Shown one piece after another: positions 49,201 through 61,577 of a DNA stretch of 64,000 nt. The first letter of the stretch is position 1; the number at the start of each line of letters is the position of its first letter. Source of the DNA: Delphinapterus leucas (lineage: Eukaryota > Chordata > Mammalia > Artiodactyla > Monodontidae); the NCBI RefSeq assembly GCF_002288925.2, contig NW_022098026.1, forward strand, positions 21,071,190-21,135,189, written 5' to 3'. Below the pieces are notes generated by a model. The model did not search any database and was not told the origin of the DNA. It saw only the letters and a list, made by a program, of their open reading frames with translations. The translations under genes and the position numbers were made by a program.

Positions 49201-49609
49201 GGTTACACTATGCATAGTATATCAGCCACTCAACATCTTTATTTCGGTATATCTCTTATAAATAGCACAAAGTTGGACTGTTTTCTTAATCCAGTCTTGC
49301 ACTTTCTATATCTTTTCATCTTGGAGCCTTGGAGCATTTAGTCCATCTATATTTAATGAAATTGCTGATATATTTGAATTTATTTGTACCATCTATTTGT
49401 TACTTCCTCTTATCATGCCTTTGTTTATGCTTCCCCACCCACCACCTCTCATTTCTTTTATCCTTTTGGATTGGTTTTTCTTACCATGTTCTCCCCCCAA
49501 CCCCTCATGGTTTGGTATGTACTTTGTATACTCTGTACACTCTTTCTATTTCTTGTTGTCATCCTTGAAATTTAAACTCATTTTTAACTTATCAAACTTG
49601 CCTTTTTTT

Positions 49610-49942
49610 AAAAATAAATGTATTTTATTTATTTATCTTTGGCTGCAGTGGCTCTTTGTTGCTGCGCGCAGGCTTTCTCTAGTTGGGGCGAGTGGGGGCT
49701 ACTCTGTTGCAGTGCGTGGGCTTCTCCTGTTGCGGAGCAGGGGCTCTAGGTGCGTGGGCCTCGGTAGTTGTGGCACGTGGGCTTATTAGTTGTGGCTCGC
49801 AGCCTACTGAGCGCAGGCTCAGTAGTTGTGGTGCACAGGCTTAGCTGCTCCACGGCGTGTGGGATCTTCCTGGACCAGGGCTCGAACCCGTGTCCCCTGC
49901 ATTGGCAGGCGGATTCTTAACCACTGAGCCACCAGGGAAGCC
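49610..49942 (-). mobile_element. Long CHR-type SINE (CHR-1-like), minus strand, NR3C1 intron 7
   Basis: Head GAGCCACCAGGGAAGCCC at the right and T-rich end at the left with body TTTATCTTTGGCTGCAGTGG. It is inserted in an old L1 and is sense relative to NR3C1. Duplication is not clear. Confidence 0.9.
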
Positions 49943-52734
49943 CACCTTCGCCTTCTTGCATGTATGTAATTATTGTGTACTTTAGTTCTATTTTTTAACT
50001 CCCCAAAGACACTATTACTGTTATACAGTGTCAGTTTAAATGTATCTAAATATTTACCACTTTCTCTGTTCTTTTTTCCCTCTTTAAAGATGGGATTACT
50101 TTCCTTAGCCTAAGTACATCCTTTAATATTACTTTACTGAGGATCTGTGGTGGCACATTTTCTTTTGACCTTCATTTAAAAAAAAAAAGGACTATTGGTA
50201 TACTTAGGCCTTTCAAATTTAAAATGGTTGAGATATCTGGATTAATATCTACATGTTTGTGACTGTTTTCTACTCACTGTTCTTATTTCCTTTTTTCTGC
50301 CTTTTCTAGTTTTTATTGTGTTTCATATGATTCTATTTTTCTCTCCTCTCAGTATATCAATTATTACTTCTTTTTAAAATTGTGTTTAGTGGCTGCCCTA
50401 GAGTTTGCAATGTACATTTACAACGAATCTACATCTCCTTTCAAATAGCACTGTACTATCTTATAGGAAGTGCAGGTATCCTTAAAACAGTATTCCCAAT
50501 TCTTCACCCCCATCCTTTTAACATTGCTAACATTCATTTCACTTATCCATATGTTATAATCATCCCATACGCTGTTGCTATTATTACTTTAAACAGTTAT
50601 TAGATCAATTAAGAAGAAAAATGAAATTTTATGTTTCTGAACTAAATTAATCTCCTTTCCTCAGCAGAACTTATTTTAACATTTTATGCAAGGCAGGTCT
50701 TCTGGCGACTAATTCTCCCAGATTCTTGTCTGAGAAGGTCTTCCTTTTGCCTTCAGACTTTCACTGGACACCAAATCTTACATGGGTGATCTTTTTCTTT
50801 CTTTCAACACTAAATAGTTCACTACCTTCTTGCTTGCATGGTTTCTAATGAGAATTCTAATGTAATTTTTATCTTTGTTCCTTTATAAGGAACAAGTAAG
50901 CTGTTTTTTCCTCTGGCCTCTTTCAAGATTTCCTTATTGTCTTTGGTTTTCCGTCATTTGAGTAAAATATGCCTAGGTGTAGATTTTTTGCTATTTATTT
51001 ATCTTTCTGGGTATTTTCCGAGCTTCCTGGATCTGTGCTTTGGCGTCTGTCATTAATTTTGGAAATTTATCAGCCTTTGTTGCTTCAAATATTTCTTCTG
51101 TTCCTTCCTTTCTTTTACTTCTGATATTCCCGTTACTTGTATGTTAACACCTTTTGTAATTGTCCTCACAGTTCTTGAATGTTTTGTTGCATTTTTTTCA
51201 TTCCTTTTTCTCTTTGCATTTGAGTCTGGGAAGTTTCTACTGAGGTATCTTCAAGCTCAGTGATTCTTCTCCTTGGCTGTGTCACATCTACTGATGAGCC
51301 CAGCACTCTTCATTTTCATTACAGTATTTTTAATTTCTAGCATTTTGTTTTGTTTCTTTCTTAGAGTTTCTACCTCTCTGCTTACAAAACTCATATATTC
51401 TTATATGTTTACTTTCTCCATTAGAGCCCTTAATATATTAATCGTCATTTTAAATTCCCTATCTGATAATTATAATGTGTGTCATGTCTGAGTCTGGTTT
51501 TGATGCTTTTCTCTCCAGACTGTAGTTTTAAATTGAAAGCTGGATATGACATATCAGAACTGAGGTAATTAATTAGGCTTTTAATCTGGCTAGGAGCAGG
51601 TTGTGTTTAAGGCTTTCTGAAGCTATAGGTGTTATAAGAGGTTTCAGTTTCCTCTAATTTCCTTGTTCTTATTTTTTTCCCCTTTTGTCTTGGAGTTTCC
51701 CTAAGAACACCTTCTTTAAATAGCTGTGTTCTGTAGCTCTCCCAGCTGTAATTCTGGATTATACTGGAACTCTGTTAATATGGTTGTAAGGTGTTGGGGA
51801 TGTGGAGTGTTTTATACTTTTATGGTTAAATCTCAGGTTTTTTTTTTTTTAATTAATTATAGTAGGCCTGAGTCCCTAGGCTCTGACCTTTAGACGTGCT
51901 TCTGAACCTTTTTTTCCCTCCTTCTTCTCCTCCCTTACATGAGACACGAAGGTAAAGGGGGCTGGAATTATCTATTTGCCCCTTTTCTCCAGGTCAGAAA
52001 CATGAGGGAATCTTTCTCTGATCTTCACCTTGAAAACCTGCTGGGGATTCTGGAGGTAAATCCCAGAAAACTGTGGGGGACAACCCCCCTAAGACTGGGT
52101 CCCCAGAGTTTTTAACACGCCAGCTATTCCTCACTTGATCTCCAGAAATTCATCAAAAATACTGTAAGTGTTCCTATGTTACTGGCTCCAGTAGCTTCCG
52201 TTTCCAGAAAGCTGATCTTGGCTGAGCTTCTCTGTATTTGCCTGTTTCTCCAGATTTTCAGGTAGTGGTTTGCCCTGTGACCTTACTTCACTGATGGATC
52301 GAAAAAAAAGTCATTGACTGTCAGTTTGCTCAGCTTTTACTTATTTGTGAGGATGGGAGTGATAACTGCCAAGCTGTTTAATTGTGAGAGCTGAAACTGG
52401 AAAGCCACCCTCATTTTTCAGTTTTTTTTTTCCTTAGCTTTCTGAAAAAACTTACTCCACTTTCTTCAATTGCTGCTGTTCTGGAAAGTTTTCAGCCATT
52501 ATATCTTTTCACCTTTCATTTTGGATCTCTGATGATTATAATAAGACCAGAGCTTTCTTCAACTGGTGTGCTATGAATGGGTTATAAATGTGTTGATAAT
52601 GTCTGTTATGCTGGTTGCCACTGGCTGCAAGTAGCCTTATTCATTTACCTCGTTGTGCTATGTATGAATGCTATTTTTTATGTTCATTATGACACGAAAA
52701 GAGTTGTGAAGCACTGTTTTAGACCTCCTCCCTC

Positions 52735-52830
52735 AATCATGCCTCTTATCGTTGTTCATCTACATACATACATAACACACACATATATAAATATGAATAC
52801 ATGTATACACACATATATATATGCATCTTA
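52735..52830. repeat. Low-complexity CA/TA/CATA tract, NR3C1 intron 7
   Basis: CTACATACATACATAACACA followed by ATATATAAATATG and ACACACATATATATATGC. Confidence 0.85.
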
Positions 52831-53894
52831 AAAATTGTATTCTGGCTAATTTCTTCAGATATGTATTTCAGATTAAAGTCTCTTCAGATGTGTCTAATCT
52901 GCCTTTAGAGCCATCATTGTTTTTTTGTTTTGTTTTGTTTTTACAGTTGCACTTGTCTTTAAACTTACTAAGTATACTAGTTTACCAGGCTTTGCAAATA
53001 TCCTCTAAGAGAAAGCTAGCTTCAGAGTGCAGCTTACCTCTTTCAGTACCTGCCTGCACAAAGTTTTAGTCCAGCATTTTTTTTAGCAGGAGGTAAGGAT
53101 ACCTATCAGTGTTCTATCAGAGTAGAAGTCTAATTATATCTTAAGGTATGTATTTTCATTCTTCTGATTTTATTTTTTAAAGAACCAGTGATACATACTG
53201 GTTCAATTTACTTTTTCTTACCATCTACAATGAAAAAAAACAAAAACATATAGCTCAGTGAGTCTGGAATGTATAATAAAACTTAAAGCATCATTTTTTA
53301 CCAGTAAGGTTAGTATCTTAGCACTGACCTGTACCTGGATATTACCAATCAAAATGACTCATGATCAGAAATTTAACTGTTTCCTCAAACAACATCAAGC
53401 TCACTTCTTTAACAAGAGTACTGCTACAGATAACCTTAAAAATTAGTATTTTTGAAATATTAATATTCCTTAACTCTAGTGACATTCAATAACGTTTTGT
53501 AAAATGAAGATAGCATGAAGGCATTAATACTGATGTGTGCTTTGGAAAAGCTTAAATAGATACAGTCATGTGCAGCATCCATAGCTTACAGTTATTCAGC
53601 AACTTTGAAACCACAGTTACTAATGGAATGAAGGCTTCTTTTTGTTGAAAATGCCATATTTTTACTAAGATAGACAAGATACTCTATTTTTCAGAAGTTT
53701 TCTAGTATGCCTTTGCTAGCTGAAAGTAGTCTCACTGAAGTTCATATACCAATAACTTCATCTAAACTCTCAAGATCGTTCTATAAACTCTAGATAGAAT
53801 ACCTCTGTCCAGCAGTCCAGCTCCAGTGCTACATTAACCAACCTTCTAATAGTAATCAAGCACACCTTTTGTAGGTTATATCTGTTTCTCCCAT
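52831..53894 (-). other. NR3C1: NR3C1 intron 7, unique part
   Basis: AT-rich, no repeat or exon recognised. It has a TTTTGTTTTG run at about 52920-52942. Confidence 0.65.
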
Positions 53895-55027
53895 ATTTCT
53901 TTTTTTAAATTAATTTTTATTGGAGTATAGTTGATTGACAATGTTGTGTTAGTTTCTGCTGTACAGCAAAGTGAATCAGTTATATTGTATATATACATAT
54001 ACCCACTCTTTTTAGATTCTTGTCCTCTATAGGCCATTACAGAGTATTGAGTAGAGTTCCCTGTGCTATATGGTAGGTTATTAGTTTTCTATTTTATATA
54101 TAGTAGTGTGTATATGTCAATTCCAATCTCCCAATTTATCCCTCCCCCTGCTTCCCCCTTGGCAACCATAAGTTTTTCTACATCTGTGACTCTATTTCTG
54201 TTTTGTAAATAAGTTCATTTGTATCATTTTTTTTAAAGATTCCACGTATAAGCAATATCATATGCTATTTGTCTTTCTCTGTCTGACTGACTTCACTCAG
54301 TATGACAATCTCTAGGTCCATCCATGTTGCTGCAAATGACATTATTTTGTTCTTTTTTATGGCTAATACTCTATTGTGTATTACCACATCTTCTTTATCC
54401 ATTCCTCTGTTGATGGACATTTAGGTTGCTTCCATGTCTTGGCTATTGTAAATAGTGCTCCAGTGAACACTGGGGTGTGTGTAATCTTTTCGGATTATGG
54501 TTTTCTACAGATACATGTCCTGGAGCGGGATTGCTGGATCATATGGTAGCTCTATTTTTAGTTTTTCAAGAAACTTTTTATACTGTCCTCCATAGTGGGT
54601 GTATCAATTTACATTCCCACCAACAGTGCAACAGGGTTCCCTTTTCTTCACACCCTCTCCAGCATTTACTGTTTGTAGACGTTTTGATGATGGCCATTCT
54701 GACCGGTGTGAGGTGATACCTCATTGTAGTTTTGATTTGCATTTCTCTAATAATCAGTGATGTTGAGCAACTTTTCATGTGACTCTTGGCCATTTCTTTG
54801 TCAGTATTTCTTTGGAGAAATGTCTATTTAGATCTTCTGCCCATTTTTGATTGGGTTGTTTGTGTTTTTGATATTGAGCTGCATTAACTGTTTGTGTATT
54901 TTAGAGATTAATCCCTTGTTGGTTACTTCGTTTGCAAATATTTTCTCCCATTCTGAGGGTTGTCTTTTGGTCTTGTTTATGGCTTCCTTTGCTGTGCAGA
55001 AGCTTTTAAGTTTTATTAGGTCTCATC
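53895..55027 (-). mobile_element. 5'-truncated LINE-1, minus strand (sense in NR3C1 intron 7)
   Basis: TTTTATTGGAGTATAGTTGA at the 3' UTR and TTAAGTTTTATTAGGTCTCA at the 5' truncation. The ORF2 end with [17 protein letters not shown] is readable in 54578-54793. Confidence 0.92.
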
Positions 55028-55458
55028 CGTAATTTCTTATACACAGTAGTACTCATTGTATAACTAAAATTTGTCACCAAATAGCAGTGTAGTAGAGAAA
55101 CGAAAATCATTCTTGTTGGCATTCCTTCTCCGTGTCTTCTGTAGTGGCATTGTCAAAGGTTGCAGGAAGGAAGAAGGCTGTAGATATTACAGATCGGTAG
55201 AGACCTCCTCCTCCTCCTTGCCATGTGATTCATATACCTCTCCATTTCTCCAAGATACCTATCTATCTTATGAATCTTGGTATCACTGGCTGTACCTTTC
55301 TAAAATTTACATTTATGAAAAATCTAAGGTCCCTGACTAGCAGGAAATAGTAGACTTGGTATAATTATTAGTGCTTTGTATACATACAAATAAACCTTTG
55401 TTTCTTATGCTTTTGAATATTTAGGTGAATATTAGAAGAGAGTAGGTGTTCTACCAAC
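55028..55458 (-). other. NR3C1: NR3C1 intron 7, unique part flanking the exon 7 donor
   Basis: No repeat recognised. Confidence 0.65.
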
Positions 55459-55589
55459 CTGAAGAGAGAAGCAGTAAGGTTTTCATACAGAGATACTCTT
55501 CATAAGATACCTGAAGTCTGTTTAACTCAGAGGAAACATATAGCATATGTTTACATTGGTCATACATGCAGGGTAAAGCCATTCTCTGC
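55459..55589 (-). CDS. NR3C1: NR3C1 exon 7: ligand-binding domain helices 7-9
   Basis: This 131 bp exon has acceptor ttcaCAG|GCAGAG right of 55589 and donor TTCAG|GTTGGT left of 55459. The donor is weaker than the others (GTTGGT rather than GTAAGT). The protein reads [20 protein letters not shown], then [23 protein letters not shown]. Pocket residues M639, Q642, C643 and M646 (human numbering) are kept. Human T635 is alanine and H654 is asparagine. If the donor is not used, translation would add only two residues (GW) before a TAG. That would give a short receptor like the human GR-P form, which lacks exons 8 and 9. A 3.8 kb intron 6 separates it from exon 6 and a 10.6 kb intron 7 from exon 8. 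Confidence 0.97.
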
Positions 55590-56583
55590 CTGTGAAAGAC
55601 AAACATCAGTGTTTGAGTTAGGAAGAAATAATTCTTGTTCCCCAAAAAAGTACTTTTTTGTTCTATTTTGCAAAGCCATGAACTCATCTAACTATTGCAA
55701 TTAATGCTAATTGTCTCTGGATTAGAATTTTGGAAAACTTTCCTTAATATAGTGGAGAAATTATTTTTCTACATTTGTTTTATTTAAGTATTTTATAATT
55801 TATTTCTACAGAATTTATTACCAGTTATTCATTTAAATAAAGGTTTTATGGTAGTATTTGAATATGTCCAGTTAGACAACACAGTTTTAAATCCTACCCA
55901 TTTGAAAATCAAACGGTATTTTCTTTCACAGCATTCCATTCTAAAGACAACTGTATGTGATACTGTTTACAGTTATGTAGAGAGTCAGAATTAGAACTTG
56001 ACTCTGATACCCAAAATCTGCCTCTGACTGACATTATGAAACTGAATATTCTTCCAACTAAAGGTACCCCAAATGAATTCTCAGGATTCTCAACAGTTAG
56101 TATCACATCTATGATTTTCACATCTATGATTTTCAAAGAGAGTCTCAAACTTTTTAAATGACACTAAGAGCCTGAAACTGAGCCTCATTCATGCTTTTAA
56201 AAATACTTCAGGAGCTGTTTTGTTTTTTTTTTTAATTTTCTGACAGAAAGTGATCTTGGACTTACTTAACAGGAAAAAAAAAGATGATTATTATCACAAC
56301 AGCATAAGGATGGGAAATAAGAATGCCCATTTATCCTCCAATAAAGTTGAACACTGAGAAAAAATTTGTTAACTCCTACTTTATGTAAGAAATAAATACC
56401 AGGTTATGCTATAAGGTTATGCTATAACTGTTTAAGTCTAAATTTGAGTGCCCCCCCAAATAAAAACTCTGAATTAGATTAATTTTATAAAAGAGGATAT
56501 GCTGGTGTTTCATATAAACCTGTTCACAGTTTTAATCCCAATTAAATGACTTCAAATTGCAAGTGACTAAGAAGAGTAAATAT
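55590..56583 (-). other. NR3C1: NR3C1 intron 6, unique part flanking exon 7
   Basis: No repeat recognised. A tandem pair GTTATGCTATA at about 56404-56426 and a doubled ATCTATGATTTTCA at 56107-56134 are small local duplications. Confidence 0.65.
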
Positions 56584-56595
56584 AGTCAACATGTT

Positions 56596-56788
56596 GTTTT
56601 GGTTTAAAGATTTTTTTGTCTGACGTGGACCATTTTTAAACTCTTTATGTGAATTTGTTACAACATTGATCATGTTTTGGATTTTTGGCTGCAAGGCATG
56701 TGGGATCTTAGCTCCCCAACCAGGGATCGAACCTACACCCCGTGCATTGGAAGGCGAAGTCTTAACCACTGGATCGCCAGGGAAGCCC
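56596..56788 (-). mobile_element. CHR-family SINE, minus strand, NR3C1 intron 6
   Basis: Contains GTGGGATCTTAGCTCCCCAA, CCAGGGATCGAACCTACACC and tail GACGTGGACCATTTTTAAA. The duplication AGTCAACATGTT is at 56584-56595 and 56789-56800. Confidence 0.92.
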
Positions 56789-57179
56789 AGTCAACATGTT
56801 TTTAACTTTTTAAGCAAGCATGGTCAGATTCTGAAATGAGGAGCAAGTACTAAGAAATTTCAGATGTCTTTGAATATACATATAAGCTACATATTTTTAT
56901 CAGTTAAATTCGATCAAACAACTTAAAATCTTGTCAAATTGTGATGCAGTGGTTTTGAGCAGTCTTTTTTTTTGGCAACAGATAGTCAAGGTGACTTCTT
57001 TCTTTAAAGTAGATACCTAAGAGTATGTGTGGAGATCTGGTCTGGTGAACCACATGGCAGTGCCTACCAACTGACGGCAGAGATATGGCCCCTTCTTGGA
57101 ATACAAAGAGTGTGATTACAGTACATATTTCACATGCCTCTTGTCATGTTTCTTCTCACTATGAAGACTGGTCTTCTCC

Positions 57180-57385
57180 TTCAGGTCTCACTCAGCTCAA
57201 ATACAAGCCACCCTATCTGAAAAAGGCCTCTCTCTAGTAAAAACTCCATCACAGTCTGAGATTGTTTATTTGATGGTTATCTGTGTCCCCTCAACTAGAG
57301 TGTAAGCCATAAAGGTCAGGAACTTTGTCTTGTTCTCTGCTAATACTGTACCAGGCACAAATTAGGAGTGTGGTACGTATTTGAT
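57180..57385 (+). mobile_element. L2 3' end, plus strand, NR3C1 intron 6
   Basis: GTCCCCTCAACTAGAGTGTA, AGGTCAGGAACTTTGTCTTG and ACTGTACCAGGCACAAATTA are typical L2 3' end phrases. Confidence 0.75.
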
Positions 57386-57399
57386 GTTCCCCTGTTTGA

Positions 57400-57860
57400 A
57401 ACCCCCCCCTCCCCCGTGCACTGGCTTCTTCATGCTCTGAGAATAAAATCTAAACTCTATTTCATGGCCTACAAGATGCTGCTTGACTTGGTCCCTGTCC
57501 ACTTCTCTAAACTCATAGAACATCCTCAGTGGCTTTCTCTCAGTTCCTTACACATGCCAAGGTTGTTTCCAGCCTTTGTACTCATCTCTTCTGCCTGAGA
57601 TGCCCTACCTTTCCTATAAGCTTGTTCTTTGTACTATTTAGCACTCAGCTCTTTAGAGAGGCCTTCTGTGGTCCCCAAATCTAAAGTAGCCTACACCCTT
57701 CTCCCCTCCCCCCACACTATTCTGTCATGGCTCTCTGAAATAATTTTGGTCATTTGATTTTCCTCATCAGTATGTGAGCAGGGGCCTCATCTCTTATAGC
57801 TCAAGCTCTCAAATAGTGTCTGGCACTTGGTAAGTACTCAAATATGATTCAACGAATACT
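57400..57860 (+). mobile_element. L2 3' end, plus strand, second copy directly after the first
   Basis: GGCCTACAAGATGCTGCTTG, TTTCCAGCCTTTGTACTCAT, TAGCACTCAGCTCTTTAGAG and GTGTCTGGCACTTGGTAAGT run in L2 order. Confidence 0.78.
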
Positions 57861-59371
57861 GTGCTGGAAAATAAGTATTACCAATAGAGCAACCACACCA
57901 AGTCTAACTCAATAATTCAGCCTCTTTTAAAATATTTAGAACTAGCCAGCCATCATCCAGTCTCCACTAAAATAGATACAATAATTCGAGCTTACTACAT
58001 CAGGCAAGCCCCCTCCCATTTCACACTCAGCTCAGCTCAAATAGATGCTCTTCTATAACTTCTACCTGTTCTTTTTGTGCCTGGCATACCCAACAGATAA
58101 AACAATATGTTTGCTTTATCTTCACAGGATGTCTTTTTAGGCTGTCCTCAGCGTTCTCAAGTGTCCTTTTCTCCTTCCTCCATTCATCCTCTGTTCATCA
58201 GCTGATGTTAGTTTCCAAACTCCTTGCCACTCTGGACATATTTACAGTCACTGTTACTTTTAATATGGCATCCTGAACACAAACTACTCATGATGGGTTA
58301 ACTCACATAGAGTACAACGAGACTATTATTCTAATAATGTGGTTTAAGATTTCATTAATTTTTTTGGAATTCTTAGTCAGTAGCACCCAGAGCTCACAAT
58401 TCTAACATCTCTATCTTTTTTCACATGAACACAAATCTCCTTCAGTTTTCACTGTGCCCAGACCAATGGGTAGGTATATGTGAGTGTGTGACTCTCCTGT
58501 TTGCATTCTAATAAAGGAAATAAGCTGTGAGTACAAAAAGGTAGTAATAAAAGGTAGACAGTGATAAGAGCTAGGGATGTACAGCAGAGAGGTTTTACAT
58601 GGTGGTATGAACATCATGAGCTAGGGGTATGTTTGAAGAACAGATCACGCTGAGTGGGAACAAAGAGTAGTGAAGGAGAACAACGAGAGATAAAAAAGAT
58701 GAGGCTGGATTCTGGAAAGCCAGAAACCATGCTGAGTATGCACTGAGTGCTCACTGAAGACACCTGTGTGTCGGGGTGGTACATTATACGATCAAACTGC
58801 ATTAGGAAGAAAAACTTAGCATGATGGAGGATAAACTGGAGGCGGAAAACAACTGCAGTGGGTACGGGGGAATGGATATCTGAAGTATTTCACAGGCCTA
58901 GAGAATAGCTGATTGATCAAATCTTAAAGTGTGGTTGTTCTCTCCCAAATTTAAAAATAAAATCTTGTTCCCATGTTCTTTCCGAGTCACAGACATTGAG
59001 TGATACCTCTTGTCTCTGGGTCCATACGTGTCATCCCCATCTGTAATTGTCCCTGCTGAAAGCAAGATCAGTATGAATTGCATCATGCAATGCAAACACT
59101 GCATCTGTTTCCTTTCTGAAATAGGGTTACATAATTAAAAAGGCCACAGTAAGATTCCTTTTTACTTGCTGTAGACTTTACTGACCCAAAGCGATGCTCA
59201 CTATTTAAAAAAATATCCTTAAATTACAGTAATAATGCCACGTGTAATTTGCTCTGCATTACACTTGGCCTGCCTTAAGCATTGATAAGCTCTATTTCAA
59301 GTTTGCCCAGTTCCAAGATACCTGGTAGGATTGATTCAGTCCTGAAGGAAAATGACTCACAAATGACTTAC
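57861..59371 (-). other. NR3C1: NR3C1 intron 6, mostly unique
   Basis: A possible L2/MIR trace lies at 58015-58100. Nothing else recognised. Confidence 0.55.
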
Positions 59372-59516
59372 TCATTAATAATCAGATCAGGAGCAAAACA
59401 CAGCAAGTTTGAACTTGATTGTCTGTATGATCTCCACCCCAGGGCGAATGACATGAGGAACATCCATGAATATTGCAGTAGGGTCATTTGGTCATCCAGA
59501 TGTAAGTTCCTGAATC
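59372..59516 (-). CDS. NR3C1: NR3C1 exon 6: ligand-binding domain helices 5-6
   Basis: This 145 bp exon has acceptor ttCAG|GATTC right of 59516 and donor AATGA|GTAAGT left of 59372. It follows exon 5 after a 473 bp intron. The protein reads [17 protein letters not shown], then [31 protein letters not shown]. It holds the core of the steroid pocket: W600, M601, M604, L608, R611 (which binds the steroid A-ring ketone) and F623. Human A605 is serine here (codon TCA at 59449-59451) and A618 is serine. The exon length and both splice phases match the human gene, and no disruption is seen. The steroid-receptor family is certain. The GR assignment rather than mineralocorticoid or progesterone receptor rests on near identity along all five exons. 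Confidence 0.97.
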
Positions 59517-59989
59517 CTGAATTAAGAGGAATAAAGGTATGAGGAAACATTCTAGTTGCCAAAGAGAAGATCATCTCTCTGGGAACTGCCAAAGACGGTT
59601 TTGGAGGACTCTTAACAGATAGAGGAAATGAAGCACAAAGTGGGCACAGTATTCCTTTGTCATCTGACATGTTAAGACCGAAGCCCTCAGTACTTTTTAA
59701 TAGCATTCAATGTAAGAAAACTTAAGAGTTGCCAATTTTTGTCACCTTTTGCCTATGTGAGTAAATATGGACTAAACAGTAAAATAGAAAGCCAAGAGTC
59801 CTGTCCCGGGATGAGACTCATTCAGCGAATTTAAGTTAAAAAAAATTTTCCCCTGATATTTATACCTTTTTCCCCCTTGATGGAGTGGGGATGGCAGGAG
59901 GCCATGGGACCAGGGCGATAGAAAGCGCGAATGTTTTATTTAAAAGATTCTAAGACTTGTGCCTTAGTTGCGTTATCTTTGCACCTTAC
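59517..59989 (-). other. NR3C1: NR3C1 intron 5
   Basis: 473 bp, GT-AG, no repeat recognised. Confidence 0.9.
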
Positions 59990-60268
59990 CTGGTATCGCC
60001 TTCGCCCATTTCACCGCTGCGATCACCTGCCGCCCACCTAACATGTTGAGTGTAGTCATGATCCGCCAAGTTGTATCTGGAATGGAGCTGTCGTAGCCCG
60101 CATATACCACCTCCGGCTCAATGACCTCCAGCAGTGACACCAGGGTAGGGGTGAGTTGCGGTAACGTTGCAGGGACTATTGTTTTGTTAGCAGAATTTTC
60201 AGAAGTTTCTTGTGAGACTCCTGTAGTGGCCTGCTGAATTCCTTTTATCTTTTTCTTTGTTTTACGAG
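59990..60268 (-). CDS. NR3C1: NR3C1 exon 5: end of hinge and start of ligand-binding domain
   Basis: This exon of the glucocorticoid receptor (nuclear receptor subfamily 3, ligand-activated transcription factor) runs right to left. It is 279 bp with an AG acceptor just right of 60268 (ccacAG|CTCG) and a GTAAGG donor just left of 59990 (ACCAG|GTAAGG). The acceptor splits the alanine codon equivalent to human 490. The translation starts [12 protein letters not shown], containing the basic NLS1 nuclear-localisation stretch. It continues through the hinge (SENSANKT) into LBD helices 1-5 ([28 protein letters not shown]), ending AIP plus one base. Steroid-contact residues N564, Q570 and W557 (human numbering) are present. 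Against human as I recall it, NPGN is NSAN, L544 is V, V552 is I and S555 is T. An apparent ATG further upstream lies in intron 4 and is not a start. Exon 4 is not in the window. Confidence 0.97.
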
Positions 60269-61577
60269 CTGTGGGTATATTAAAAAAAAATACACAGAAA
60301 TCAGCTGTAATGGGAAAATCTGGGCAGCACAGTTCATTAAAGAGGTATTTTAATTTCTGCAACTATTTAATTTGAAAGAGGAGAAATCTTTTATTTAGCA
60401 ATTATGATAAGAGAAAAACACATTTTTGCCTGAAAGCAAAGGATCAAGAGGAACCCGTTCATTTATTAATTTCCTCTACAGATAAGCCATTCTTCATTAT
60501 AGTTATACTTTATATCAAATTAAGTGTCTTACAACACTATGTTAAAACAATATAAACAAATCACTCACCTAGATTCTTCCATAAAGTAATTTCTGTTTCA
60601 GTTTCTCTCCAAAGTAAAAACTGTCATTAGTTATACAAGGCAAATTACTTTTATTATCAACTGAAAGAAAGAATCTCAGTTTGTAATCCCAGACTAGTAA
60701 CTGTGGTTTACGGTTAATCTAATTATGGGTATATGTAATGAAGACAGTGATACTGTTTATACGCTTGCACAAAGTCCCCTTCTTATCAAGACAGTAAGAT
60801 GACATAGGAGATCACACACTAAAAACAGTATTAGTTCTAACAGCAGAAGAATCCACTTTTTACCTTTATATGATGGATACTATATGGGACTAAAAAACCT
60901 TTGTGGAGATGAAGAGAAAAACTTTAATTTACATACATTACCAGTGGATAATTTCCCTTTTATGAGAGATTTATATTCATGACTCTATAAGCCTAAAGTA
61001 TCCATTTTCATGTAATATATAAAGTAACTAAAACCATCTTTTATTTTTGATTTAGTTTGGAACAGTATAGTCAAATTACAGCATGGATTCTATAGATTTC
61101 TTAGTATTCACTCTTGAATTTACTTGTTCTAGTGACAAATAAAAATATTAGGCAAGAAAAGAATTTTAGTATTCCTAAAGAGAAAGCACTCAGAACTCCA
61201 AGGAAGGGCAAGGAATGTAATTTGTATGTAATTTGTATGAAAGAAGAAATGTACCTATCTCAGTTGTCAGGTATGCGAACCATTTTGCTAAGGGAAAAGT
61301 AAATGCTAATCACATTTAAAATAATTATTAGATCCTCTGTCCCTAAAATGCCAAAGTACCTAGTTTGTGGAGGACAGATGTGGTGGCGAGAACTATGTAT
61401 CTCAATGTACAGCGTTAGAAAGGAAAAAAACCCTGCTGTTTACACTGAATAGAATGGTCCCATTTCTTATTGTGCTCTGTGCTGAGACATTTAAGAATTT
61501 TTAGTTAACCTTTCAAAACAGAGAAACAGGATCACGATAGATCTGTTCTAATTTATTTTACCACGCTCTATTGAAGA
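60269..61577 (-). other. NR3C1: NR3C1 intron 4, part flanking exon 5
   Basis: AT-rich. No repeat and no exon 4 recognised. Confidence 0.65.

Larger units (their letters stand above)
48720..52545 (-). mobile_element. Old LINE-1 5' ORF2 and ORF1 region, minus strand, with two insertions
   Basis: AATGTAGCTGCTTCAGCTTT, GGTATATCTCTTATAAATAG and CATTTAGTCCATCTATATTT are the ORF2 start region reversed. CAGTGATTCTTCTCCTTGGC onwards fits ORF1. It is interrupted by a hAT element (48996-49200) and a CHR SINE (49610-49942). No open frame of note survives. Outer limits are approximate. Confidence 0.75.
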
